NCBI GenBank assembly: GCA_033063855.1
Contig: CP093829.1
Coordinates: forward strand, 7,388,243-7,452,242
From: Smittia aterrima
Lineage: Eukaryota > Arthropoda > Insecta > Diptera > Chironomidae
Direction of reading: 5' to 3'
Length of the DNA: 64,000 bases
The notes beneath the pieces were generated by a model that was not told where the DNA came from, made no database searches, and saw nothing but the letters and a program-made list of their open reading frames with translations. Positions 45,101 through 58,796 of the stretch are shown here, piece after piece; position 1 is the stretch's first letter, and each line of letters begins with the position of its first letter. A program made the translations under genes and the position numbers.

Positions 45101-48100
45101 TCTGAATTTTCTCTCTCAGTCCAATTATCGTTATGTTTATCATTAAAACCTGCGACGTTGTGTAAACTCGTTTGAAGAGACCAGCTGAGTCAACTAATGA
45201 ACGTTAATTTACGACTGCGACGATTGATTTTATGCTGAGATCGATAAATCTAGACTTTTCATCGATAACAATGTCACTGGAGCTGCTCTAGAAGAACGCG
45301 ATCAAGTCTCTGTTGTCTTTCGCTTAGGCGCACGCTACAATCTTGATTCATCAAGAAATAATTTCAAGTTCAGCGCCTTCGGCATTAGATCACTATAATT
45401 AAGATCGAGCAAGAGTGTTTCTAAGAACGACCAACATCCTTGCTGCCGATTTTGATGTTCGAAAGAGCGAAGAATCCAACGGCACTTGATGATGCCCTTC
45501 ATCCCTCCCTGAAGGCATCACCTTCCGACTCGACTCATCGTATCACCAAGAACCGACTTCATAGAAGTATCGCGTTGAGTTTAAAAGAATTCCTGTGTGA
45601 GACTTAATAATAACTCACGACGATGAACAAAGTTGGCGCTAAGATAATTACAGTTTACAAATTTCTTCAAAGTTATGCGACATTTAATCGTGAATAATAA
45701 ATAAACATTCTCGATAATTAATTCAAACTTCATCAAAGAATTATGAATGGAAGTTTGAGTTCTCGCGAATCAATTCATTGCGAATGCCCAGCAGCTATCA
45801 AACGAACTAAGTCAGAAAAACGTCTTTTCCTTTGATTAATCGCTTCGCGTTCTGATAATTAAAAATGATTTTGGAAGCTAAAATCTTTGACCAGTGGCTA
45901 CAAAGATCACATCCCTAATTACACGTTTCGTCTCCGACTTCTTTTCAAAATGGAATTAGATTGACAGTTTCTGTTTTAATATCATGTTCTCTCTTGACGA
46001 ATGTTGATATCACTTGCAAGAGTCCAAAGCTTATTAGTCTTCCTGTAGCGCCTTGTAATTAAAGATTCCTCAGAGTCTTTAACTTGAAGTTAAAGTTCTT
46101 TGCTAGTAAATTCACCTTTTACTTTCCGCCGGACGAAGTCAGAGTTTGTTTTTCTGTAATAAATAATTCAACTGGAAAATGTACAAAACGAAAACACAAG
46201 ATTTAATATTTCACTTGAAATGATTGAATGAGAGAAAACGTGAGTGTCCTCGCTGAAAAGCTAATGCTTTGCACTGTTCGTAAGAGTAAATATGAAGTGG
46301 AAACACGAAACACTCGTTGAACGTCTGGGGGTGACGTAAGAAAAGCTTTTTTATATTTTCCGGCCCTAGAACCCTTTTACGAAATCCAAGTTTATTACAG
46401 GGAAAATAACCTTCGGCACGCTATTTTCGCCTTCAAATGTGTAATGGCTTCCGATGTAGGAATGAATAAACACTCCTTTATAAATCTTAATAAATTGTCG
46501 TCATACTTTTCAATTTTCCTGATGACTTGCCACATTTTTGGGAAGTGAAAGAAAATAAAGTTTCGTCGTGAGAAGAAGACTAATCAACATTAAAGACTTT
46601 TCTTCGATAATTTATAATCGCGGAAGATTCTCTCTTGACCTTGAGCGTTTATCTTAAGAGCTTTCAATTATGTTTTCAGTTTTAAATAAACAAATTAGCT
46701 TAAACAATAATCTCGGACGATTCATCTATCGAATTAAAGTCGTAAACTTACAATCTTCTTCGGTGATTGCTGATTGAGCTCTTTCACCTGTTTACACGCA
46801 TTTTGAGTCGTGTGTGTATTGGTTAATTTATAACTTCAATGAATCTTTATTACCAAGATTGGTAAAACTCAATTTAAATTGCAATATCCTCAGTTAACCG
46901 TTCTTGATATTTTAGAATACATTGACTTGAGCTAACAAGACGCAATTTATGTTTTTTAGAAATGCTTGGCTTGTTAAATCAGTGGTGAGAAAAACAAATA
47001 ATAATTTTAATGACACTCATCACTCGCCACGCTAAACGAGGAAAATTGGTCCTTTCACCTAAGAAGCAATCATCGACCGGTAGAAAACCACTCAGCCTCA
47101 AATAATCTTTGCGGTGAAAAATAGGAAAAGCATTTACGAGTTATTTTTTTTTTGTCGACAGCATCTCACAAGAAAATTGAGTTTAGACGAGAAAGATCAA
47201 AATATCAGACAGAAGAAGGAGGAAAAACTTTTTTAATTGAAAAGGTTTGTGAGGAAATGATGTCGATCTGTTGTAGTTGCAGACCCCTCCGGAAGATCCT
47301 GGGAAAGCCTCTCAACATCATTTACAAATTATCCTCCCAACTTATGCAACTTAAATCCCCCAAAAGTTATTCATGAAACTTTTCGAAATTGCATTAAAGT
47401 CGAAGCCTTCACGAAGTCTTTCTTATTCTTCTTAACCTCGAAACTAACTCGTGATCTTAAAAACCTTAAAGCTCCGCGAAAGTAAAAAAAAATCTTTACG
47501 GGTTTTTCGTTTGCAATGATACTTCGTGCACTGGAAAATGCAATACACTTCCAGTTGCGCTCGAGACTTGGCGGTTGTTCTGCAACATGTATCTGACATT
47601 TATTTGCAAATTCGCTTATTTTTTTCCCTCTCTTGTCTGTCTTCTTCCAATGCCTGTATCATTGCCATGATGCATTTAAAACACAATTTGATTTTGAAAC
47701 AAATCGTTTAATTCTAGAGTTCTCTTTTTTTATCGCTTTCGTTTTCGACTGTCTGAAATCCATCGCAATAATTGGTGGCGTGGGATAAAAGGATTTAATC
47801 GTTAATTACTGTGGTTGAGTTTTCTCGTTGAAGAAGAGCTCAATGTTCTAGAAAGCTTGATTTATTGTGTTCCTTCGTCTCGTAAGGAGTAAAGTTCTTG
47901 TTTCGGGAAATTATGAAAGAAAAATCAATCACTTTCTGATGCTTGGACGATCAATCTTTGTCGGTCATGCGCAAAAGCAAAAGATGCGACGAATTAAAAT
48001 TTGCAATAATTGATCTTAAGGTGAGGCAATTGAAGTTGATGAACAGAATGCAATTGTGACCTTGAGTGGCTCTCTAGCTTCATCGCTTTGAAGCTTTCAA

Positions 48101-51100
48101 TTTTCATATTGCTCGCTCTGTATGCGAATCTTTCATTTTCTGTTTGGCTTTGGTGGTTTCTTTAGGCATCGCGAGATATTGTTTCGACTTCATTTTGAAA
48201 TCTTTGTTCTCGTTTTTCAACGAAATCTTTTCTTAGCTCGCCGGCAAAAACAATCAATTCGTGTTCTCTTGAATAACATCTCCAATACGTCGAGACTCTT
48301 GCAAAAGTTCATCATGCCCCGTTCAAAAGATGAAACATCATATTATTAACTTTTCTTATTCTTTTAATTTGTGTCGTCTCTTCCTTCCACTCATTGGCAA
48401 AAATAAAATTTACTTTTACATGTTTCAGACTTGGAAGATGGTGGAATTTCAGATCATCTTCGTTATGATTGAAAATAATCACACATTTCGTTGTTTTAAA
48501 CATTTTCGAGGCTGAGTCAGAATTCTAAAACATCGAAAAAATATTTTCAATTAAAAAAAGTTCTCGTCAAACGCCAAAGCACTTCGTTTTCATTTTAATT
48601 TTATGCCACATCAATCTGAAATGTACTTACGAGTAATGCGTCGCAGAGAAGAATGCAAAACGGAAACTTCAGTTTGAAAAATCAATGCTTCCATTGTTAG
48701 CGCGCTTTGTGAAGAAGATTCCAAGTGATTGAAGAAGCCGTCGACAAAACAATAAAAGACAAAGTGCATTTCGAGTAATTTTTATTGGATTTATATTTGA
48801 TGTGCTCGTAATGGGATTTCCAGTCTCATAATTTATTAAAACGAAGATGTAGACAAAAAATAAAGTTGGCGATGAAAACTTCAAGAGTTTGATTGCTATC
48901 ATCAATCGAACAATATATTTCATGCTGCGAACAGGTGGAAGCACAATTGATCGATGGCCAATGATAAATGTAATTTATTTCTTATCAACTCGAGAACAGT
49001 GTTAATAATAACTTCAATAAAAGAAACAACGGTCATTCCCAATTATAATGATTCTCGTCGCGTTCATTGCAACTTGGGAAAGAGTCGAGAGAACATAATT
49101 TCACAGACGCAACGAAGAGTTTCTTTTTGTTTTTATTTTATGTAAGAATATATCATTTTGCGAGCAAGATAAGTTTCATTTTAAAGTTCTCGGAATCAGG
49201 ACATAACAATTAATCACATCGCGAGAGCGAGTTCATGGACGTCAGAGTTCTCAGATGGAAAACGAGAAGTTTAGGATTTTATTTCGTTACTTAGCAAGAC
49301 CCAAGACGATAAAGTGCAAAATAACCATCTTTGTGCCAGACTAATGCTCGTTTTCATATAAAATCAAACTCAACCGCCTTATGGTCGAGTTCTCTCCTTC
49401 GTTGTGTGTGGAATCATCAGATTCTGCTTTGATCGCCTGAAGATCCTCCTGCATAGTCTGCATTTTGCTCTTTGCAATATATCACGCCATTCACTTTTAA
49501 TTTCAGCCACATTCAAGCGAGTAAATGCATCATTTTTTCAAATTATTCCCTTGGAAAGAGAAAGAATGGGAGATTATTCGTTTCAAAATGAAAACCAAGA
49601 GAATGGGCCGATTCTGCTTTTTTTTGTGGAGGCAACATCATCAAAGTTTTCATAAAGTTTAAGCAATTATGCCACGAGTCAAAGTATCATTGAATCGAGT
49701 TCGACTCTGCATCGAAAGATATTGCAATTCTTCTCATTGCAGCTTGAAAACGCGTTTTTTTTTCTCTTTCGCGAATCTTTTAAAGCAGAAACGAGCGCGG
49801 CTGTTTGATCCATTCCGCGGTGGAGAAACATACCAACAAGCTTTGTCGCGAAAATTCCTTTCGAATATTTCACATTAATAACTTAGTTAAGAATTGTTTT
49901 TCGCTGTCATCAAACGAACCTTCGAAGTGACGTGGAAGTCTTAAATTTTATTCTCAGAGAATTTTGAAGGCAACACCTTAAATTCCTTGAACGAGTTGAA
50001 TGGGATTTAAATCAACTTAGAAATTAGCTCGAGTCGACCTTTGATGATATCTCAAATCATTCAAATGATAACAACATTGAACGCATCTCATTATGTCACA
50101 GCTTGAGCTCTTTGAGCAATCATTGATTCCAATTCTTGCATCAAGTGACAAAGACGACAAATGAAGCCACGTGACCTTTCCGACTGAGTTAAGAAGGGAG
50201 AGACTTCCCTTGTCGGGTTTTTTTCTGTGTCATTTAATCCCGGGAGCATTTTCATTCCTTTAGCAAGAGCAGCTAATGCGACGTAATTCGTTGGACCAAA
50301 AAAACCGAAGAACGAGAACCTTTTAATGCTGTGTGAAAAGGAACGTAAATAAATAGGAAAATTACATAATATGTGTATTATTTACACTCAAATGGCTTCC
50401 AATTGAGTCATAATTATGTTTTGATTATCGTGCAACGCACGTTCTGCATGGGTTTGCGAAGTTTCTTGAATTGAAAATTAACTTAACGTGCGCCTGCATT
50501 GAATGAAGATTTTTCAAGTGAACCCTTCCAGAGAGCTCACAATTTGTAATCAGCTGATCGAGTTTAGAGGAGAAGTCGTCTTTTTTATTTCTTTGAAACT
50601 TTCCCATGAATCAACCTTGCCTCCGAGAATTCGGATTTTTGTTTGCATAAAATAAACATCATGACAAAAAATATTTAAAGACAAAGACTTTTCTTTTTAA
50701 CTTCTCGGTGCTTTGAATCGGAAACTTGGTCATGCATGAGCTGTCGCATCAAGAATTTCAGACTCTCCGTTGTCTCTTGATTTTTGAATGTTGATGACTT
50801 GAATCGCACAACTTGAAGCTTCCACGGAAAACTATCAAAGTAATGACAAATTTATTGAGCGAATGATTAATCTCTTCAAATCATGACTTGTCAATGAGTT
50901 TTCCTTTGAATTATTGAGAAGGAGAAAAAAAACTGAGCGATCGAAGGAAGAAAATGTGATTGATAGCCGATTCGGAAATGTCATTAAAATAATTTAAATA
51001 ATTGATGAGAATGTCATGGTGTTGAATTAGGTTTGCATCCAAAAGAGTTTGCTGATGAATTATTTAACTTTTTCATTCGTTTGATGTTGAAATAAATATT

Positions 51101-54100
51101 TCAATGAAGTTTTTGTGTTTGCGCTTTGAGTCGAGAACTCGAGAGAGACATCGGGAGAAGTTGGTTCTTTGTTCAACGCCTCCACAAGAATAATTCGATC
51201 AGCTACGGTTTCGCTTTAAGCTTAAACTTAAAAGAAACTTTCGTTACAAAGTTAATCCGCAAACCACAAACATCGTGAAACTTTTTATTTTCATTTTAAA
51301 AAATAAATTCATTTTTTATCTCAAGATGAAAATTTGTTTTTAATCCGAAATAATGTGAAAGATAAATCGAAAAGATTGCACTCGAAGGTATGAAGGCAGT
51401 CACGAGAAATAACGTAGAAAATAAAGAAATACATGCGATTAAAATATAAAATATATGTTTATGAACTTTCATATTCAAAATGGCGCGTGTTTGATGTTTA
51501 CGGGGTGTGGCAATTATAGGTGAGAGCAGCAAATACCTTGTCGTTCGTTTTATGTGTGAATAAAAAAACAAATTCTTATTAGATTTCTGGAATCATTGCG
51601 CCCTAATGTGCTTACGAATTATTTATATTTCTTTCGATTACTTGCGAAAAGGACGAAACTAACTTTAACTGAAAGCGTAGCTTCGTCTTTTGTTGAGACT
51701 ATAACTGTTCCTTCTAAAATCTAAACGTATAATTAATGAAACATGTTCACGAGACATCGTCAGCCTGCTGCCTAATCGACCGCCGCTTTACTGTTATGCG
51801 TCTGATGGGAGGATGAAGCGCCACCGTAATTATAGGGGAAAATTAGCGACCGCACGTCGGAACTAGGCATCTGAACATTGAAATGCATTTTCGAAGCGAT
51901 ATATCAAAGGACATGAGCTTGCTCAAAGGTTCGTTGTCGCTTTTCTTCAAAGGTTTCTCACCCAAATTAACCAAATGACTCCAATTGCTGGTTGCATCAG
52001 AGTGACGAGCATTCAAATCCTCTCGAACGAATCACAATTAATAAAATCAAGTTAATAAAGAAGTAAATTGAGTTTAGCGGTTAATAAAGTATCAGACAGA
52101 TCTCAAAATCTGTTAATCATAAGACCAATTCACTCTGACATTGTAAGGCGACTCTCTTAATGCGCTGGAGAAGAGGAAGAATCAATTAAGTTCAATTTGC
52201 GGCAATCACAGCACAAACTGAAATCTATCAGAAGAGTCGTAAGTTTTTATTTTTATTTTTCGTTGCAATGTAGATCTTCACTCAATGAACTCGAGTGTAA
52301 CCATAATTAAGAACGATTTCTATTTTATAATCCAATCTAATCTAACGGACAGTGACCTTCAGTTGCAAATGCAAATTTAAGTTCCACCTGGAAACAGATG
52401 TCACTTCTCAAAGGGAAACAAATTCATAAAAAAAAACTCAGCCCGTGTCAAAAATTACATAACAAAAGCAAAATCCACTCCTCTAACTTCTAATACGACG
52501 AAGCAATGTGTTTTTGAAATAAGACGAGAACGGGGAGAGCGAAAAAATCCTTAATTTGAGATCGTTTGAACAACCGTTTCGATATAAAGTTTCATGTTTC
52601 AAGCCGTAAAAGGAGGAAAAGCAGAACAATCTTGGCTTTTGTTTGATTATGCTTCAAATCCTTTCTCTACACTCGAACAATCATACTCGGTCTCCTTTCT
52701 CGTCGTTTGCTGCAAAATGCAATTCTCGATGTAGAAAAATTGAAAAGTAAAAAACACGCCCTCAACACGAAATTCTGCTGAACGCTTCACAAGCGTTTCC
52801 TTTCTATTGTTAAATATTTTTTATTAATTCCGCTCTCTTACAACATTTTAACGATTTCCAGGGAGAATATAAAACTTTGAATAAAAAACCAGTTTGATTT
52901 AAATTTATGTTTTACGTTTCGTTTTCTCGACAAGTTTCCTACTCACCCACTCTCGTATTTGATTTCTTTTGCCTTCGATTGTTTCCATTATATCACAAGT
53001 GGCTCTCTTCAGAACGTAAAGTTGGTTACTTCGAGTGGGCTTTGTGTGATTGAAGAGTCTTTAAATGACTTTTTAACCAACTGCTATCTGAAAAATTTAT
53101 GTACAAACAAATCGACTTTGAGTGCTTTATGCTTTAGTTCCACGAGCTGTGCGAAAATAAAACTTGAAATCAAACCTCTAAGCAAGTGAATTGTGACGCA
53201 TAACAATTTAAATCTTCACGTGTCTTCAATGAGGACTTTGAGCAAACATCTCTCGTCAATCTCGACTGATTCTGTTGTTATTATTAAATAAATTAATCCG
53301 ACTCACTTAAACATTTACGACTTTGAACTGTCGTCTCTGATTTCTCGCGCTGCATTAAAATTTATTCATCTGTTGTCTTTCTTCTTAATACAAGTTACCA
53401 ATTGAGACTTGTGTTGTTTGAAGCAATTTGTTTCATTATTGAATCAATTGGATCACAATTTTTTGACCCCAGCGATGAACCGATGCATTTTTATTGACCT
53501 TCAGCAAAGCAAATTCATTTAAATGTGAAGGGAAGTAGAAGTTTCTTGAGATCAAGGCTCGTGTGAACTTTTCGTTGATTAGATTTTGATTGAATAAGGA
53601 AAATGTTTGTCGATTTAAAGTTTAATCATTTCTCTTCAAAAATCAATTAAGAAAAATGAAATTCTTTGAACCAAACCTATTTTTGGAGTTAAATAGTTTT
53701 GACTCAAATCTGAAAAAGAAAAAATTGAATAAAAACAAATTTATTTTAGATTTAAGATCATTTTTATTTCCAACTTACTTTAACGTTTTTTTTACTATTC
53801 ATAAAAAATTATCAATTTTAGGTTTTGAAGGTTTATGCTTTTGCTTCTATTATAACTAATCTTTAATCATATTATTTACACTATCGAGTACAAAACCTTA
53901 AATTTTGTTGTTTGAAGTAATTCGATTTTTGTCTCTTAAATTCGCTGACTCAGTTAAATGCTTGAACAAGTCGTCAAAATTTGAAGTTACTGCTTAGGTT
54001 GTAACTTCGTTGAAATGAAATTTTCTTTTTTATTCTACTTAGTACGATTTATAATAACAATGTTGATGCCTGTTGACAAAAATCAAAAGATGAAAAGCGA

Positions 54101-54645
54101 GAAAATTTTAATATTAACAAAGTTGGATTCAAAACATTTCTTTTCTATTCACGTCAACTGTTCTCATTCATAGTAGGAGCGGCAATAAATTCCCATCGGT
54201 TCATATTTTGGCCTTGAGAATGAAGCAAGAAGTAAAAAAGAGAAAAGAAAAAGTCAGAATAATACTTCAAAACACTTTTTATATTAAAAAGAAAGAATTT
54301 GAAAAACACTAAAACAACATTCCGAGTTAATTTGTGTCGTTTCTTCTGTTTATTATTTATCAAAAATGGCTTTAGTTTTAGGATTTCGCTTGTTCAATGT
54401 TCTGTTGATGGTTCAAAAATTATTTGTCGTCCTTATCAATTAAACTTTCATTTTTTCTTCTAATTCTTATTATTGCACAAAGTTTTTCCCCTTCTCATTA
54501 ATCTTTGCATAAAATCTTTTCGAGAAAAACAATGAACGCAGCTTTCAATTTTTTATGATAAAAAAACTGTTGAACTCGTCAGTGGAACTGAATTTTTTTT
54601 AATAAGTGTCGATGTCAAGATTTGGCAGCGACGATGAATCAAGAG
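42123..54645. other. 12.5 kb gene-poor region downstream of Dll
   Basis: No convincing coding exon, RNA gene or transposon was found. All open frames here are short (under 100 codons) and without motifs, for example 43864-44124, 44386-44676, 48122-48349 and 52959-53189. GC-richer islands stand out near 45240-45560 and 51750-51880 and contain homeodomain-type TAAT sites. In a genome where neighbouring genes are hundreds of bases apart, such a gap beside a developmental gene probably holds enhancers. Confidence 0.6.
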
Positions 54646-54651
54646 TTTATT
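54646..54651 (-). terminator. Possible polyadenylation signal of Dll
   Basis: TTTATT on plus is AATAAA on minus, about 235 nt downstream of the Dll stop. Several similar AT-rich hexamers occur nearby, so this is tentative and a longer 3' UTR is possible. Confidence 0.3.
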
Positions 54652-54882
54652 ATTTTTTGTTTGAACAGTAACAATCTCTAAGTTTGATAGTAATTTTTGC
54701 TCTCGAGAAATCACGAAATATTTATTTACATAAAAAGAGAGAGAAAGAGATTTATCACGGAAATAAGCCCGCTCGCGTTTATGGTTAATTAATCTAGTGA
54801 ATCAGATCAGTTTCATTTGTTTTCCATCTTCTAGAATCGATTTTCGTTTGAACTCTTTTTTTTAAACAAAAACAAAATTGCA

Positions 54883-55716
54883 TTAAACTGCTGGCCACAC
54901 TCTGTAAATATTAAACAAAAGATTCGAAAGTTAGAAAATATTTTCTTGAAATCTTTTCTAGTTGAAAACTGTTTTGAGTTTGAAAAAGATTGGAAAGAAC
55001 TTTGAACGTCAACATCAACCAAAGAAGTTTACGGAAAAAGGAATTAAAACTCACGTTAATAATGATGGATTCGTTTCCGGTTGGTACCAATATTGTGGCA
55101 TGTATCCTCCCATTTGTGGAGCATGAGTTGGTTGTGGCGGGACGTGTGTTTGCGGTGCCATTTGAGGTGGTTTATGATCAAGCTGAATACCCGGAGCTGG
55201 GCCCATTCCGTTGTTTGGACCATTCCAATGTGAAGGTGGAGGTTTCTGTTCCCATGGGGCGGTTTGTTGTGATGATGGAGGACTTAAACCTGCAGCAATT
55301 AAAAGCCAAATTACAATTTTAGTTCATCAAGTTTAAATTTAATTTCATCTGCTCATTCAGAGATGGCGTAAGCTGTTTCGTAATTAATTCTTTTTTCTTT
55401 CTTCTTACCTGGCGAAAGCTCTGAGACTGGTGTACTTGATGGTGACGGGCTATGTCCTGGAGGTAGAAAATGTGATGGCGATCCACTGCTCGAGCCACCT
55501 CCGGTTGCTTTAGAAAAAGAAGAAATTTGTTTTTTAGTAAATCAATCAATTGAAGTTCAATTTCATCAACAACTTACTTCCATGCATGTTTTGATGTGAA
55601 GGACTATGGCCACCTTGATTTGGTCCACCTAGTGGCATCCCACCAACGCCTGGCGCTTGCGCGGCTTTCATCATTTTCTTGTATTTCGAGCGACGGTTTT
55701 GAAACCAAATCTTCAC
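54883..55716 (-). CDS. Dll: Distal-less homeobox transcription factor, 3' exons (partial)
   Basis: The last four coding exons of Distal-less, the homeodomain selector of insect appendages: 55716-55578, 55507-55409, 55289-55055 and 54901-54883. The first begins inside homeodomain helix 3 (VKIWFQNRRSKYKKMMKAAQ), at a junction known in Dll/Dlx genes. Residues Q50 and N51 of the recognition helix are intact. Next come GGMPLGGPNQGGHSPSHQNMHG, then SGSPSHFLPPGHSPSPSSTPVSELSPG, then a Pro/Gln/His-rich tail ending GYMPQYWYQPETNPSLL. The final 19-nt exon supplies T-VWPAV and a stop, reproducing the conserved Dll C terminus. All junction phases agree (139, 99, 235 and 19 nt). The N-terminal exons and the first half of the homeobox lie beyond 64000. 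Regulation by Wg, Dpp and Hox inputs is known for Dll in Drosophila. Confidence 0.95.
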
Positions 55717-58700
55717 CTATAAAAAAAGAGCGATGGAGATTTTATTATTCAACCTTGTATTTCTTTTCTATCTCGAGTCGATCGAATTCAAGTCTAAACA
55801 CCCGCAAACAAGACAAATAACAAGGTCTCTTTATTATCCAATGAATATTGAATGCAAAATCATCATTTTACTGGTTTCCGATAAGGCGAATTCTTCTTCG
55901 TCTCTCTCTCGTCTTCTTTTTCTTCATCAGCCTTCATAAAACATGTTACAAACTTAAAACAACAACAGTTAGCCTTAGTGAAGCATGATAAATTATTCAT
56001 TACTTAACAAAAATTAAATTTTCAAATGAATTTCAACGAGAGAACGTGCAACAACATCGAGAGACTTAGTAGATTGTGTCTGAGTGAAGTTTTCAAGCTT
56101 TTTTTTTTGTTTATGAATATTTTCTTTAAAAATTGATTGAAAGAAAAATTTAAAAGAACATAAAAGGACTTAGGCATGAAAGAGTGAGAGAGAGACTCAA
56201 AAACGTGTTTGTTGATGAGAGACGGATGCTACATCAACCAGTTTATTGATGTAATCAATCAAGTCTCGAGTGAAGTTCTCACCTAAACTTTTCTGGAATT
56301 TCTTATGAAATGAAAGTTTTTAAATTCCACGACATCGGCAAATGTCATCGAATTTTAATTGAAATCTAACTAAATTGAATTAGAATTGATGAAATCAAGC
56401 CAAAATATCGCGGCGAATTAGAAGAAGACTTTTTAAATGGAAATAAAATATTAACTAAATGAATTGAAAAAATATTTTCCTCCTCGCATGGGAAGTCGTG
56501 TGGAACCGTCGAAACAGGACGCAGAAGTGAACAATTGAAAAGAAACGTTTTGAACAGACAACTCAGACTGGAAAAAAAAACATCTCATTACAGCTCTGAG
56601 GGACGTTTAAATTCATTTGAAAATGCAACTCTGTTTCTTCGAAAAAAAAAACTGCTTCAAACATCAATAGCATTTTTTTCACATCGACAGCCTATTGAAA
56701 AATGTTTGGTATTTCTCGACGAGAGAGAACGAAGTTTTAGTGAGTTTTAAACGAATTTAATTCTCAAGCAATCAGTTGTGCTGCGGGTGATGATTTCAAA
56801 ACAACATTTTGAGGAGAATTCAGTTTCGTCAGCAGCAGCAGCGAAATCTTGAAGAGCTTAGCATGAGAGGAATTGATTCATTTGATAAAACGCGATATTT
56901 AAGAGCAGCAACCTGTTCAAAGTTCTTTGTCGCCTTGCATTCGCATTTCTCAGCACAACAAAGAGAAAAAAGAATGTTTCTTTGTTGACTTCGCTTGGGT
57001 TTTCTTTGTCGCTTGGGCTTTGAAAATAATAAAAAGTATTTTCACCGTCCGCAAAAGTTTAAGGAAGAAGTGAACATCGCACGTGAAATAATTCTCATTT
57101 CTTTCATTTCTTTCTTCAATTGATTACAAGTGCCCCCGAAACTCATCGATCCTACTTAAGGAAATAATCGTTTGTATCCAATCGATTTGTGTTTGGATAA
57201 CGATCGAAGTCGTCGTTGTCTTCGACCTTGAAAATATGAGCACATTACACTGAAGTCGAGTTGAGTTGAGAGAGAAACGAAACGAGCACATGAAAAATTA
57301 ATATTCAGCGTTTTAATGTGATGTGATATGATTCGAGAGTTGCAGTGTTGAGATCGACAAACAAGTAGGAGGCAATATTGAGATAACAATATTTTTGTAG
57401 CGGCAGCAAGAAAAATTATGCGATGAAAATGTTAACCGATTGCTACAAGACATGATAGCGATGCTTAACGAAGAAAGAAAGTCATTGAAACATTTTCCAG
57501 AATATTTTTACAAGCGAAGCCAGTAGCAGCACATTTAAAATATTTCTACACACATTGGAGCCAGTGCTTCCATTGCCCCGCTCGCTTTAGGATGACTCGA
57601 CATTAAAAGCGAACACAAAACAAAAAAAAAATATTCGCTAGCGCTCAACGGAAGACAATCTGAGATGAAACATAATTGCTGAGCAAATAGGGGAGAGAAA
57701 AAGAAAACATGAAAGGCAGGAAGGCAAGAAGAGAACAGAAGCTGGAACTTGCTTTTGTTGGTGTCAGGCATTCACAAGACTAAGCATTTTGCTCTTTATC
57801 AATTGTTCAACATCTTCATCGTCGTGCGATTATTCGTTATTGTTCTTGGACCTTTCTGAAATATGAATAAAATAACTTGTTCTCTTCTTTCTTCTCGCGC
57901 TCTTCTGCAAAGAAAGATCTGTCGGGGAAAATGCCAATAAAAGAACGAGGAGAGATACAAACGGTTTGTTATCAACAAGACACAACACGAGGAGGTCTCA
58001 ATTAATCTCTTTTTGAAATTGGAAAAACTATTAGTCGACGACGACTAGAAGAAGGATTTAATCAAAGGAAAGCACATGTCGGATTGATTATTTCGGAGGT
58101 AAACGATCCAGTTTCAACTCTGTCAGCTTCGAAAAGCTTCTTTTTTCTTTCGCAAAAGTCTTTTGATTGCGACCGCTACGAAATAGCAGGAAAGAAAAAT
58201 AAATGTTCAAATTTTTTTCATATTTTTTCTGTCTCTCTTTATAGAATTCCTCATATGTAGAGCTCTCAAGCCAAGAGCGATAACATATTTTGTCGTATTG
58301 TTGTGCAATTGTAAAATGCTCAAAGCTCCACCGCGCACCCGTTCAGCAACAATATTATGATATAAACCTTCCTCTGTCTCCAGTTTCTGGTTTTTCTTGC
58401 TGAAAAATTTCGTGCTCTTTGCTTTAAAGCCGAACTATGTCCTATCGGAATTTTCTTCGTTTTTCTCTTGCTCGTACCATTTTCATTCGCGCGGAGAATT
58501 TTCATTTCTCTTTTTTGTTGAGCTTAATATGGTTAAAAGGCCATTGATTCATCAGTGTCATCTCGTTGTTGTTGAAAACTTGTTTTTGGGGATCAAAGAA
58601 AAGAAATTAAAACCGAATTTAAGGAAATTCCAAAGCGGGAGCTATTAAATGTTTTTTTTTCAGCTTTGAGAAAGAGATTGATTGAACTTCACTTCGCTCA

Positions 58701-58796
58701 AACACTTTATGAATGTATAGACAGACAGACTTTCCGTGAATGAATTGTAAAATAATTACTACCAAGTCATCAACGGCTTTTCTTTGCTTGTGTGTG

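Noticed and set aside
54990..55322. 110-codon plus-strand open frame, apparently a neat small protein
   Set aside because: It is antisense to the Pro-rich penultimate exon of Dll, which is fully supported by sequence and splice phases.
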